Assembly: GCA_020636405.1 (NCBI GenBank)
Contig: JACJXW010000011.1
Span: 62,001-126,000, forward strand
Length of the DNA: 64,000 bases
Direction: 5' to 3'
Origin: Lewinellaceae bacterium
Lineage (GTDB): Bacteria; Bacteroidota; Bacteroidia; Chitinophagales; Saprospiraceae
Shown here piece by piece: positions 18,160 through 28,167 of the stretch; position 1 is the stretch's first letter; each line of letters opens with the position of its first letter. The notes beneath the pieces were generated by a model. It saw nothing but the letters and a program-made list of their open reading frames with translations. It was not told the DNA's origin and searched no databases. The position numbers were made by a program, and so were the translations under genes.

Positions 18160-19947
18160 CTACCCCGCTTCCGCCTCTTCCAGGCTCTGATTTTCGAACA
18201 GGTCATGGTAATAACCCTTATGCTGCAGCAGTTCTTCGTGGGTGCCCGATTCGACGATGGCGCCATCCTCGAGCACGATGATCTGGTCGAACTGGATGAG
18301 CGAATAGATGCGGTGGGTGATGATGATGGCAGTTTTGTTGGCCAGGGCTCCGGAGAGGTAGCCAAGGATCTGCTTTTCCGTCTTGGTGTCTACGGCCGAG
18401 AGGCAATCGTCGAGTAAGACGATGTCCGGCTTTTTGAGGAAGGCCCTGGCGATGGAAACGCGCTGCTTCTGGCCTCCGGAAAGCGTGACGCCCCGTTCAC
18501 CAACGGCAGTATCGAACCCGTCGGAGAGTTCCATGATCTCATCGTAGATGGCGGCGTGGCGGGCATGTTGTTCGACTTCCTCCCGGCTGGCGTCCCGCCG
18601 GCCGAAAGCAATATTATTGGCAATGGTGTCGGAGAAGAGGAACACATCCTGCGGAACGTAACCAATGCGTTGGCGCAGGTTGTCGAGGTTGTGTTGGCGA
18701 ATATCCTTACCGTCGATGCGGATGGCCCCGCCGGTGACATCGTACATGCGGGTGAGCAGGTCGGCTATCGTAGTCTTGCCCGAGCCGGTGCGGCCGATGA
18801 TGGCCATTTTCTGGCCGGGTTCCAGGCGGAAGCTGGCTTTCCTCAAGGCTTGTATTCCGGTGTCGGGATAGGTGAAATCCACTTCGTCGAATTCGATCAG
18901 GCCCTGCACCGGTTCGACGATATCGGTCAGGTTGGTGATCTCCGGTTGGGTGTTCAGGAATTCATTGATGCGTTTCTGAGAAGCGGCAGCTTGCTGAATG
19001 ATGGAGGCGATCCATCCAATAGCGGTTACCGGCCAGGTGAGCATATTGACGTAGATCACAAATTCGGCAATATTACCGGGCGTTATGGCGCCACGGACGA
19101 CCTGCAGGCCGCCGACGTAAACGGTGATCACCGTACTGGCGCCGATGAGCAGGATCATCAAAGGATAAAAGAAAGCATCGACTTTAGCCAGGTTGAGGGA
19201 CTTGGCCTTGTATTCGTCGCTCTGCTCGGCAAAGTAACCTGCCATGGCTTTCTCCTGTACATAGGATTTGACCACCCGGATACCACTGTACACCTCCTGG
19301 GCGCTGCTGTTGAGGGTGGCCAGCTGACGCTGGATGACCTCGCTCTTTTTGTTGATCAGGCTGCTGACGTAGTAAATGGATATGGACAACAGCGGCAGCG
19401 GCGCCAGGCTGTATAAGGTCAGTTCGACATTGACGCGCAGCATAGCGTAAATGACCAGAACGAAAAGAGAGATCAGGTTGATGCCGTACAATACGGCCGG
19501 CCCGAGGTACATGCGCACCTTGGAAACGTCCTCGGTAATGCGGGACATCAGGTCGCCCGTGTTGTTGCGTTTGTAGAATGCCAGGCTCAGGCGCTCGTAG
19601 TGCGCGAAGATCTCCTTGCGCATATCGTATTCCATGAGGCGGGACATGACGATGATGGTCTGTCGCATCAGATACATGAATATACCCATGAGCAGCGCCA
19701 GGATCAAGACCAGTACTCCGAAGTACAGCAAAGACCGCCCCAGTATCTTGAACAGCTCCGGCTGCATGCCGAATCCCTGGAACATGCCGAACAGGCCGAT
19801 GTTTTCCACCACCAGGTCGAGTGCCTCCCGGATCATCTGCGGCTGTAGTACCCGAAAATAATTGGATACGGACACGAAGAGGATCCCCAGCAGGAAGCGC
19901 CAGCGGTAACGGACGAAAAACTTGTTGGTATACGCTAATTCTTTCAC
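18160..19947 (-). CDS. ABC exporter, fused permease and ATPase (MsbA/MdlB-like)
   Basis: 595 residues. Six membrane helices in the N-terminal half (about 15-320) are followed by an ATP-binding domain. Walker A is GRTGSGKTT (near residue 380), the signature is LSGGQKQR, Walker B is DIVLLDDCLSAVD, and the switch His is in IIITHR. In Walker B the usual Glu after the Asp is replaced (LLDDCLS), which can lower ATPase activity and is common in one half of heterodimeric exporters. No partner half-transporter gene is next to it. The substrate is unknown (lipid, drug or peptide). It is an inner-membrane protein. Confidence 0.9.
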   Translation of the reverse strand: MKELAYTNKFFVRYRWRFLLGILFVSVSNYFRVLQPQMIREALDLVVENIGLFGMFQGFGMQPELFKILGRSLLYFGVLVLILALLMGIFMYLMRQTIIVMSRLMEYDMRKEIFAHYERLSLAFYKRNNTGDLMSRITEDVSKVRMYLGPAVLYGINLISLFVLVIYAMLRVNVELTLYSLAPLPLLSISIYYVSSLINKKSEVIQRQLATLNSSAQEVYSGIRVVKSYVQEKAMAGYFAEQSDEYKAKSLNLAKVDAFFYPLMILLIGASTVITVYVGGLQVVRGAITPGNIAEFVIYVNMLTWPVTAIGWIASIIQQAAASQKRINEFLNTQPEITNLTDIVEPVQGLIEFDEVDFTYPDTGIQALRKASFRLEPGQKMAIIGRTGSGKTTIADLLTRMYDVTGGAIRIDGKDIRQHNLDNLRQRIGYVPQDVFLFSDTIANNIAFGRRDASREEVEQHARHAAIYDEIMELSDGFDTAVGERGVTLSGGQKQRVSIARAFLKKPDIVLLDDCLSAVDTKTEKQILGYLSGALANKTAIIITHRIYSLIQFDQIIVLEDGAIVESGTHEELLQHKGYYHDLFENQSLEEAEAG

Positions 19948-20120
19948 AGTACTCCGGGTTCAGCAGTTGGTGTTGATACAACACTATTAACCGATGGGGC
20001 AAAGATAAGTTGAGCGGGGGAGAAATAAAGTGTACAAGGGCTCCGGGCATACCCGGCTGCCTGAAGCGGAATTCGGTTTCAGCACTGATTATTGCAACTC
20101 CGCTTCCTCTTCTGATGGTT

Positions 20121-21629
20121 TCATTTAAAGTCTCGGATGAACTCTTCGAGGTTTTGATCCGAATCCAATTCCAGCCTTTTTCGCAGGCGGGTGCGGCTTT
20201 TTTTCACTGTCGATTCAGAGACTCCCAATATATTGGATATCTCTTTGCGGTTGAGGTTGAGCTTATACAACAAGAAGAGGCGTTCTTCGGCCTGGCTGAT
20301 ATCCGGGAAAGCCGCCCGTAAGCAGGAAAGATAACCAGGATAACTGCGCTCGAAGTGGGATTTGAATGCCATCCAATCCTCATCTGTCAGGATATTGAGG
20401 TTGATCAGGCCCTCAGAAAGAGAGTCGTCCTCCTTTGTTGAAGAGAGATTATTATTGTACTGGCGGATAACCTCATCCCTTTTCACCAACTGGGCGTTCT
20501 TCGCGGCCAGCAACCGGATAACTTCCGAGAGCCGCTCCCGGTTCTGCGTCAGTTGCTCTTTAAGCCGGTTCGCTTTTTCGCGCCAGCGGTGCAGCCCCCA
20601 GAGGCCGATGACGATGGATAGGGCCAAAAGGGCCAGCGCCAGGTTGCGGTAGGTCGCCTGTGTGCGTTTCTCTGCCTTTAGCAGTAGGATTTGCTGTTCT
20701 TTTTCCCTGGTTTCGAATTCCGACTCCAGCGCTTGTATGGCGCGGGCTTTTTCCTCGGTAAAAATGGAGCTCTTGATTGATGCTGACTCCTTGAAAAGCC
20801 GTAGAGCTTCCACATATGCTCCCTTGGCCTCGGCCATTTGGGATAAGCGCTCAATAGACCGGGCATGTATATGAGACAGGCCAAGGCTGTCCGCTTCCCT
20901 GGCCGCAGCGTTCAGGAAATGGCGGGCTTCCGCCTCGTTTCCTAAGTTGCGGTGGCAATCTCCAAGGTTGAGGTATATGCCTGCCAGTTGGTCCAGTATC
21001 CCGGAGGCTCTCATCAGCAAAAGCGCGCTATCGAGCAGCGGCAGGGCTTGTGCCCACTGGCCGGCGTCGCTGTATGTAAAAGCCATCTGATTGTATGCGG
21101 CGCACTGGTGGATCAGGGAGCCTTTACTTTTAAGTATATCAAAACCCTTACGGGCTGCGGCAATGTTTTTTTCTGGCATATCGGCCCGGGAGTAGAAGGC
21201 GGCCAAGGTGGCATAGGTTCGGCCGATCCGGGTAGAGTCGCCGCTACGGATAAAGGCCTCCAGCACCGGCTCTCCGATCTCAATGGCTTTGTCCAGTTCA
21301 CCCAGGCGGTCGTATACGCAGGCCAGGTCAAGCCGGGAATCATAATAAACGAAGGAATCGGCATCTGCCGCCGCCAGCTCCATGGATTCCTGGAAAAAAC
21401 CTATAGCCGCCTGATAATCGCCAACGGCGGTAGCCGAATCGCCCTGTTTGTTGAGCCGGATGGCAGGAACGGTGGCCGCCAGTTCCTCGTAGGTTGGGGC
21501 CTCGGAACCCGGATCGGAATTATGGCCGGCTTCTTCGCAGGAAGAGAAAAGAAGGCAAATGCAGGCAACGCCCATGCAGCCGGGAAGGCGCCGCTTTTGA
21601 GACAGGATTGGGGGACCAAAGTGCTGCAT
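20121..21629 (-). CDS. TPR lipoprotein with membrane helix and C-terminal LuxR/sigma-like HTH
   Basis: 502 residues from the start at 21629. That start gives a lipoprotein-type signal (CLLFSSC near residue 30) that a longer in-frame version would displace. Several TPR-like helical pairs span residues 60-280. A membrane helix (about 325-345: LALALLALSIVIGLWGL) and a coiled coil come next. A C-terminal DNA-binding HTH (about 460-490: LNRKEISNILGVSESTVKKSRTRLRKRL) ends the protein. This is a known Bacteroidota layout: extracytoplasmic TPRs sense a signal and the cytoplasmic HTH acts on DNA from the membrane. Target genes are unknown. It is transcribed divergently from the secreted giant at 21897. 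Confidence 0.8.
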   Translation of the reverse strand: MQHFGPPILSQKRRLPGCMGVACICLLFSSCEEAGHNSDPGSEAPTYEELAATVPAIRLNKQGDSATAVGDYQAAIGFFQESMELAAADADSFVYYDSRLDLACVYDRLGELDKAIEIGEPVLEAFIRSGDSTRIGRTYATLAAFYSRADMPEKNIAAARKGFDILKSKGSLIHQCAAYNQMAFTYSDAGQWAQALPLLDSALLLMRASGILDQLAGIYLNLGDCHRNLGNEAEARHFLNAAAREADSLGLSHIHARSIERLSQMAEAKGAYVEALRLFKESASIKSSIFTEEKARAIQALESEFETREKEQQILLLKAEKRTQATYRNLALALLALSIVIGLWGLHRWREKANRLKEQLTQNRERLSEVIRLLAAKNAQLVKRDEVIRQYNNNLSSTKEDDSLSEGLINLNILTDEDWMAFKSHFERSYPGYLSCLRAAFPDISQAEERLFLLYKLNLNRKEISNILGVSESTVKKSRTRLRKRLELDSDQNLEEFIRDFK

Positions 21630-21896
21630 ATTGCTTTTTTTACAAGCCTCAAGATAAGCATTGTTTAAAACTCTGAGTAATCGATAGGGTTGTCCCCCCA
21701 TTTGTCCCCCCTATTTTCTTTTTCAGCCTGTGCTTTTTGGAGAAACTTGTATGAAAATAAATTTTATAAGATTTACGCTAAGGTTACACAAAAACACCCT
21801 TTGGGCGGGGCCTCCCTTGCTCTTGCTTTGTCTGCATTTTATTTTGTTCTAACCCATTCATTACAATCACTGACTTGAACTGAAAACCCCATTTTT

Positions 21897-24800
21897 ATGG
21901 TGATAACTGGAAATTTCAAATATGCACTATTGCTTGCCTGTCTTCTTCTCATTGTATTATCCAATGGGGCCATCAGGGAGATTGTCGGTAAGGCCTTAGA
22001 AGAGAAGGCCGATCCGATAGAAGAAAAAAAGGCGGCCTGGGCGGAGCTGCTGGCCTGTCATCCTTACAATAACCGTCCATTCCGGACGGAGGCCGATTGG
22101 AAAAAGATCCCCCGGCAGGACAGGCCTGACCTGGCCATGGAACAAGACTATCTGATGACCATGGACCCGGCTCTGGGCCTGGTGCCTAAGGAACGGTTGA
22201 TTGCGGCAAATGAACGGGTAAAACGTTTGCTGGAACTCAGAGCGCCCATCGCCGGAGTATCCTGGGAAGAACGAGGGCCTGATAATGTTGGCGGGCGAAC
22301 CCGGGCCCTGATTTTCGACCCCAATGACGCAACCAATAAAAAGGTTTGGGCCGGAGGCGTCTCCGGCGGCCTTTGGTATACTACCGACATCACCGATGCC
22401 AACGCTGCCTGGGTCCACGTGGATGATTTCTGGGATAACATCGCCATCAATTGTATGGCGTACAACCCGGCAAACACGCAGGAATTCTACGTCGGAACGG
22501 GAGAGGGGTGGTTTAACGCGGATGCCCAGCAGGGCGGCGGTATCTGGAAAAGCACCGACGGGGGAAGTTCCTGGGCCCGGTTGGCAAGTACAGCAGTGGG
22601 TTCCACCTACCCCAGCAACAGCAACTTTCTGTATGTAAACAAAATAGTGGTCAAAAACGATGGGACGGTTTTTGCCGCGACCAAGGGCTATTATGCCAAC
22701 ACAGGAGGCATCATGCGGTCGACGGACGGAGGATTGTCCTGGACGAAGGTGCTGGGGCCTTATCCCACCACCCTGGATTGGGCCGGGGATATTGAGATCG
22801 CCGCCAATGGAGACCTGTATGCCACCATAGGAGTGGGCCCCGGCGATAATGGAAAAGTGTATAAGTCGCTGCATGCCGATAATGGGGCTTCGGGCACCTG
22901 GACGGACCTGACGCCCGCGATCAACGGCATGGGTACTTCCAGCCCCATCAGGATCGAGCTGGCCTGCGCGCCTTCTGATGCCAATACCATCTATGCGGTG
23001 GCCGAAGGCGGTAGCGGAGATAATGATATTGAATGGCTGAGGCGGTCGATCGACGGCGGAAGCACCTGGTCGAACCTTGCCATTCCGCGGTTGGTGGAGG
23101 ACGGAACCACTCATTTTACCAGGGGCCAGGCCGGGTATGACCTGATCCTGGCCGTCCATCCCACCAACCCGAATGTTGTCATTGCCGGAGGCATTGACCT
23201 GCACCGGACGACAAACGGGGGCGCCTCCTGGTCGGGGATCTCCCATTGGTACGGCGGGTTCGGCCAACCGGATGTCCATGCCGACCAACATGCCATTCAA
23301 TTCCGGCCGGGGGCCAGCAACGAAGCCATTTTCGGAAACGATGGAGGGGTCTATTACTCTAATAATGTCGGAAATACTGCCGCTACGCCAACATTTGCCA
23401 GCAGGAACACCGGCTACAACGTCACTCAGTTTTATACCTGTGCCGCAGAAAATGAAGTAAACAGCCAGTATTTCCTTGCTGGGGCACAAGATAATGGGAC
23501 GCAACAATTTACCATTCCCCAGGTAGGGAATACAAAAAGAGTCGTCGGAGGAGACGGCGCCTATTGCCATGTGGACCAGCTGAACCCCACTATTCAAACT
23601 GCTCAATACATCTACAACAACATCTACCGCTCAACCAATGGAGGCGCTACCTTCCCCTCCCTGATCAGTGAAAGCAGCGGGCTTTTTATCAATCCCAGCG
23701 AATACGATTCCCAGCGGAAAATATTCTATTCGGCGTCGGACAATGATAAACTGAAGCGGATCTCGGGAATGGATGGAACGATCACCAACGTGGATCTTTC
23801 CATCTCGGTAGGCGGCGCCAAGGCGTCGTCCTTAAAAGTGAGCCCCTACAATGACCTTTTGTTTCTGGGCATCAACAACGGAAGGATATACAAATTCACC
23901 AATGCAAGCGCCGGGTCGCCTACGCTTTTCCGCATCGACAATGGCACAACGCCGATCACCACCGCCGGCTGGCCTTCATCCATTGATGTGGGGGCCAACG
24001 ACAACCACATCATGGTCACTTTTTCCAATTATGGCGTGGCCTCTGTTTGGGAAACCACAGACGGCGGCGCGAATTGGTACAGTAAGGAAGGGGATCTGCC
24101 CGACATCCCCGTGCGATGGGCCCTTTACAACCCGGAAAACCGGAACCAGGTCCTTCTGGCTACCGAGATGGGGGTATGGAGCACCGATAATTTCGGAACG
24201 GGCACAGCCAGCGCGCCGGCCTGGGGGCCGAGCAATGCCAACCTGGCCCATACCCGCACCACCATGCTGAAGTACCGGCCCGCCGACAAAATGGTGGTTG
24301 TGTCTACCCACGGCAGAGGATTGTTCACTACCGATATTTTCGTAACGACTTCCATCGCCGATTTTGTTTTTGCATCGGATGAATCCATCAGCTGTACCGG
24401 TAGCCTGGCCGTAAATTTTATCGATGCGAGTTTAAAACCTGAAGGCTCCTGGGCCTGGGATGTAGACAACGATGGCATAACAGATTACACAACTCAAAAC
24501 CCCTCTCATACTTTCAGCAGCCCCGGTTATTATTCCGTGAGGCTAACCGTGAACAATGGCGCCGCCCAGATTGTCAAGAATGTTTTGGTGCAGAGCAGCG
24601 AACCTACGGTGAGTACCGGTTGTGCGCTCTCCTCAAATTCTAACCTCGGCAACATTTTCGGCATCGGTATCTACCGGTTCGCACTGGGAGACATAGATCA
24701 CACCAGCTCGCATAATGACGGCTATTACCATAATTTTGTCTGTTCGCAATGGACTTCCTTAGAACTTGGCGCCTCCTATAATGTGGCCATTCGCACCGGT

Positions 24801-25766
24801 ACTGCCAATAACGAGGGCGCCCGGGTTTACATCGATTACAACGACAATGGCACTTTTGAGTCCGGAGAATCGGTGGTTTCCTTCCCTGCTAATAAAGATG
24901 GCGGCCGAACCCTGTCTTTCACTACCCCAACCTCCGGCGTCACGCTCGGCAAAGGGCTCCGAATGCGGGTGCTTTCAAAATTTGGCGCTATCCCTGGAAC
25001 GGCCTGCGATATAGGCACTTACGGCCAGGCGGAAGATTATACGGTATACTTTGCCAACAGCAAGTACCTGGAAATTTACGGTTTGAGGTTGCAGGGCGCT
25101 ATGCCGGCTTCCGGTACGACGATGCGCACCGACATCAACGGCCTGATCCCTACGGCTGACCCCTATGGGTTGAGCATATCGACGAGCTCGGTTCCGGCCA
25201 ACGCTGTGGATTGGGTGAGAATTGAACTCCGGTCGGGCGCCGGCCCGGGTTCCGCCACGACGGTAGTGGCTTCAACTGCGGCCTTCTTATCCAGCAACGG
25301 AACGGTCAAAGCGGTGAATGGGGACAAAGTCGACTTTTCCAGCGTCCCGAACGGAAATTATTTTGTGGCCATCAAGCATCGAAATCACCTGGGGGTTATT
25401 ACCAACGGAACCGTCGCGGTAACTGCCGGAACGCTGTCTCTGATAGATATGTCTTCAGTTGCCCTCTGGACGAATGGAGCGGTGACGTCGAACACCCCGG
25501 CGACTACGGTGAATGGCGTCCGGGCGCTTTGGGGCGGAGACGCCAATGGGAATGGCAAAGTGACCTATAACGGCGGCACCAATGACCGGGAAGCCATATT
25601 GGCCCAGCTGGGTTTCAATATTGTCAATGAAGACCTTACCTACCAAAGCGAGGATGTCAACCTCAACGGTAAGACTTCCTACAATGGGGGCACCAACGAC
25701 CGGGAATCTATCCTGCTGATCCTGGGGTTTTCGATCATTGATGAACGAGTCGCCCACCTGCCCTGA
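21897..25766 (+). CDS. Large secreted BNR/sialidase-like beta-propeller protein with PKD, GEVED and dockerin-like C-terminus
   Basis: 1289 residues with a hydrophobic N-terminus (signal, about 8-25). Residues 90-810 carry repeated BNR/VPS10-type motifs (KSTDGGSSWARL, RSTDGGLSWTK, RTTNGGASWSG, ETTDGGANW), expected to form a beta-propeller. A PKD domain (about 821-900: WAWDVDNDGITDY...SPGYYSVRLTV) and a GEVED domain (about 905-1055: ARVYIDYNDNGTFESGE) follow. The C-terminus has two copies of a repeat (about 1213 and 1260) with core D-N-NGK--YNGGTNDRE-IL--LGF, like a calcium-binding dockerin pair. No ordinary T9SS sorting domain is recognised. It is probably an exported protein with carbohydrate- or protein-binding function; enzymatic activity is not shown. 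Confidence 0.85.
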   Translation: MVITGNFKYALLLACLLLIVLSNGAIREIVGKALEEKADPIEEKKAAWAELLACHPYNNRPFRTEADWKKIPRQDRPDLAMEQDYLMTMDPALGLVPKERLIAANERVKRLLELRAPIAGVSWEERGPDNVGGRTRALIFDPNDATNKKVWAGGVSGGLWYTTDITDANAAWVHVDDFWDNIAINCMAYNPANTQEFYVGTGEGWFNADAQQGGGIWKSTDGGSSWARLASTAVGSTYPSNSNFLYVNKIVVKNDGTVFAATKGYYANTGGIMRSTDGGLSWTKVLGPYPTTLDWAGDIEIAANGDLYATIGVGPGDNGKVYKSLHADNGASGTWTDLTPAINGMGTSSPIRIELACAPSDANTIYAVAEGGSGDNDIEWLRRSIDGGSTWSNLAIPRLVEDGTTHFTRGQAGYDLILAVHPTNPNVVIAGGIDLHRTTNGGASWSGISHWYGGFGQPDVHADQHAIQFRPGASNEAIFGNDGGVYYSNNVGNTAATPTFASRNTGYNVTQFYTCAAENEVNSQYFLAGAQDNGTQQFTIPQVGNTKRVVGGDGAYCHVDQLNPTIQTAQYIYNNIYRSTNGGATFPSLISESSGLFINPSEYDSQRKIFYSASDNDKLKRISGMDGTITNVDLSISVGGAKASSLKVSPYNDLLFLGINNGRIYKFTNASAGSPTLFRIDNGTTPITTAGWPSSIDVGANDNHIMVTFSNYGVASVWETTDGGANWYSKEGDLPDIPVRWALYNPENRNQVLLATEMGVWSTDNFGTGTASAPAWGPSNANLAHTRTTMLKYRPADKMVVVSTHGRGLFTTDIFVTTSIADFVFASDESISCTGSLAVNFIDASLKPEGSWAWDVDNDGITDYTTQNPSHTFSSPGYYSVRLTVNNGAAQIVKNVLVQSSEPTVSTGCALSSNSNLGNIFGIGIYRFALGDIDHTSSHNDGYYHNFVCSQWTSLELGASYNVAIRTGTANNEGARVYIDYNDNGTFESGESVVSFPANKDGGRTLSFTTPTSGVTLGKGLRMRVLSKFGAIPGTACDIGTYGQAEDYTVYFANSKYLEIYGLRLQGAMPASGTTMRTDINGLIPTADPYGLSISTSSVPANAVDWVRIELRSGAGPGSATTVVASTAAFLSSNGTVKAVNGDKVDFSSVPNGNYFVAIKHRNHLGVITNGTVAVTAGTLSLIDMSSVALWTNGAVTSNTPATTVNGVRALWGGDANGNGKVTYNGGTNDREAILAQLGFNIVNEDLTYQSEDVNLNGKTSYNGGTNDRESILLILGFSIIDERVAHLP

Positions 25767-25825
25767 GGCGCCCGGGGCACAGGTTTGCTTACGCTTTTGG
25801 AATGTTCTCTGAAAAAGAAAAAAAT

Positions 25826-26848
25826 ATGAAATACTTACCTCTTCTGATATTCTTGCTCCTGGCTGCCTTCCAACAAAGCGCCGCCCAGTTTACCGTACGC
25901 CTGGTCGTGGATGACAATGCAGACCAGCTTCTGGTCCAGATCAAGAATACGTCCGCCAATATTCCAACTACTTCCCACCGCATCAGCAGCATCAATATGA
26001 GGCTGCTCGGCAGCGGGGTGAGCCAGATCACCAATGTATCCTCCAACTATACCATGCTGCTTCCCAGTAAAAGCCCCCCGGATCCCATTTCCGGCATCAT
26101 TACCATGAATAGCACTTCTCTGATAAGCCCCGAAAACTGGATACAGAACCAATACGTGACTGTAGCGGCTTATGGTTTAAATCCGGGGGTGTATACTCCG
26201 TCCAGTTTTTCCGTACAACCGGATACGGATGGCGATAACAGCGACGTGGATGACCCCATCATGAGCGTCCAAACCGCTGGATTCTTCAATATTCCTTTAA
26301 ACATCGAACCTTCGGCGCCCCTGCCGGTCGAATTGATTTACTTCAGCGCTCAAGCCAAGGATGGCGATGCCCTGCTTCGATGGGCTACCGCCACCGAACT
26401 TAACAATGAAGGCTTTGAGGTCCAGCGAAGCGCAGATGGCAGGAGTTTCCAAAAAATTGGCTGGGAGGATGGGCACGGTACTTCTCAGGAATTGCGGCAG
26501 TATGCTTTCGAAGACCGGGGCATTTCGCCCGGCGTCCATTATTACCGGCTCAAACAGGTCGATCTTGATGGGAAATTTGAGTTTTCAGAAGTGCGCAGCG
26601 TTAGCTCTACGGGGAATGCGCCGCCAGTAGTTGCCTATCCCAACCCTACTGATGGGTTTGTGTATTTTTCCGCCGCGGTAAAGCAGAAAGGGCTCGCGCT
26701 CTCCCTTTTTGATGCCAAGGGGCAACTTCTGGGCCGCCAGGTTATTGATCAAAACTACCTGGACCTTTCCCGTTTCCCAGCGGGGTTATACTTCCTTTAC
26801 ATCGACGACGGAAGCCGGAAAGATTTAATTAAAGTATTAAAAAGATAA
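25826..26848 (+). CDS. Secreted protein with T9SS type A sorting domain
   Basis: 340 residues from the ATG at 25826, chosen for its signal peptide (LLIFLLLAAFQQSAAQ). The N-terminal 160 residues are not recognised. Residues about 170-255 form an FnIII-like module seen before many T9SS tails (PVELIYFSAQ, then TELNNEGFEVQRSADG, YYRLKQVDLDGKFEFS). The C-terminal 75 residues are a type A sorting domain (AYPNPTDGFVYF...LDLSRFPAGLYFLYI). It starts 60 bases after the BNR protein on the same strand, so the two may be co-transcribed and act together at the cell surface. Confidence 0.85.
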   Translation: MKYLPLLIFLLLAAFQQSAAQFTVRLVVDDNADQLLVQIKNTSANIPTTSHRISSINMRLLGSGVSQITNVSSNYTMLLPSKSPPDPISGIITMNSTSLISPENWIQNQYVTVAAYGLNPGVYTPSSFSVQPDTDGDNSDVDDPIMSVQTAGFFNIPLNIEPSAPLPVELIYFSAQAKDGDALLRWATATELNNEGFEVQRSADGRSFQKIGWEDGHGTSQELRQYAFEDRGISPGVHYYRLKQVDLDGKFEFSEVRSVSSTGNAPPVVAYPNPTDGFVYFSAAVKQKGLALSLFDAKGQLLGRQVIDQNYLDLSRFPAGLYFLYIDDGSRKDLIKVLKR

Positions 26849-27015
26849 TAAATTTCAAGCGGCAAGGGCCATGCCAAAGACGGAAGGGTTACCCGTGTCT
26901 GGCGGCGGTCTGCCTTCAGCACATTTACGTTCTGTACACTAAGTTTCTCCCCCAATACTCTTATATTTATGGCCCGGAACAAGCAAAAACATTCTGCTAT
27001 TCAAACCAACCAAAT

Positions 27016-28026
27016 ATGAACCGAATTGTAACCCTTGATGAATTTATCATCCACCGCCAGAAGGATTTTCCCTTTGCTTCTGGTGAACTTACGGGCCTGC
27101 TGCGCGACATCGGGGTGGCGGCAAAGATCGTCAACCGGGAGGTCAATAAAGCAGGCCTGGTCAGCATTCTGGGCAAGGCCGGTGCGGAAAATGCCTCCGG
27201 CGAAGATGTTCAAAAGCTCGACCTTTACGCTAACGAAAAGCTCATCGACTGCCTGAAGAACAGCGGAGAATGCTGCGGCATCGCCTCTGAAGAGCTGGAG
27301 GATTTTATCCCGATCCAGCCTCTGGCAACAAAGACCTCCAAGTATGTCGTCGTTTTTGACCCCCTCGACGGGTCGTCCAATATCGATGTGAACGTTTCAG
27401 TGGGTACCATTTTTGGTATCTACCGCCGGGTCAGCGATGAAGAAGGAGAAGTGCAACTAGAGGACTTTCTGCAGAAAGGTACGGAACTGGTTGCTGCCGG
27501 GTATGTCCTCTACGGAACATCCACCTTATTGGTGTATACTACCGGCCGGGGCGTCAACGCTTTCACCCTCGATCCGTCTATCGGCGAATTCTGTCTTTCC
27601 CATAAGGACATTCGGATCCCCGACCGCGGTAATTACTACTCGGTCAATCAAGGGTATTATCTGAAGTTCGATGTCGAAATGCGCCGCTATATCGACCACT
27701 GCTCCGATCTCAACTTGCGCCTGCGCTACATCGGTTCCATGGTGTCCGATATCCACCGCATCCTCTTCCAGGGCGGTATCTTCCTCTATCCCAATACCCG
27801 GAAATACCCGCAGGGTAAACTGCGCCTGGTTTACGAATGCAACCCGCTTTCTTACATCGTGGAGCAGGCCGGCGGCAAGGCCATCACCTGTCAGTTGGAG
27901 CGCATTCTGGAACTGCCGGTAGAACACCTGCACCAGCGCGTCACTATTGCCATCGGATCGCCTGCCATGGTGGAGGAGATGAAGGAGTTCGTGGAAAGGT
28001 ACAGTGCGGCGCCTACGTTTAAGTAA
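27016..28026 (+). CDS. fbp: Class 1 fructose-1,6-bisphosphatase
   Basis: 336 residues, the usual length. The metal-binding motif DPLDGSSNIDVN begins at residue 115. The sugar-phosphate-binding stretch (GSMVSDIHRILFQGGIFLYP, with LRLVYECNP after it) is intact. The enzyme hydrolyses fructose 1,6-bisphosphate to fructose 6-phosphate in gluconeogenesis, in the cytoplasm. The gene appears to stand alone. Its stop codon lies inside the first unit of a 7-bp tandem repeat array that fills the start of the downstream spacer. Confidence 0.97.
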   Translation: MNRIVTLDEFIIHRQKDFPFASGELTGLLRDIGVAAKIVNREVNKAGLVSILGKAGAENASGEDVQKLDLYANEKLIDCLKNSGECCGIASEELEDFIPIQPLATKTSKYVVVFDPLDGSSNIDVNVSVGTIFGIYRRVSDEEGEVQLEDFLQKGTELVAAGYVLYGTSTLLVYTTGRGVNAFTLDPSIGEFCLSHKDIRIPDRGNYYSVNQGYYLKFDVEMRRYIDHCSDLNLRLRYIGSMVSDIHRILFQGGIFLYPNTRKYPQGKLRLVYECNPLSYIVEQAGGKAITCQLERILELPVEHLHQRVTIAIGSPAMVEEMKEFVERYSAAPTFK

Positions 28027-28092
28027 CTTGTAACTCGTAACTCGTAACTCGTAACCCGTAACTCGTAACCCGTAACCCGTAACTCGTAACCG
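28023..28092. repeat. 7-bp tandem array (10 units)
   Basis: Ten consecutive units of GTAACTC or GTAACCC with few changes. The array begins at the fbp stop codon and ends 75 bases before the Uma2 gene. Confidence 0.9.
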
Positions 28093-28167
28093 GGCCTTCT
28101 AGGAATTGAGCCTGGAAAGCCTTATTTTTGTTTACACGATACGAACTGGTAATCAAAAAAGTGTAAA

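Noticed and set aside
28023..28092. CRISPR or attachment site
   Set aside because: 7-bp units without spacers; no integrase nearby.
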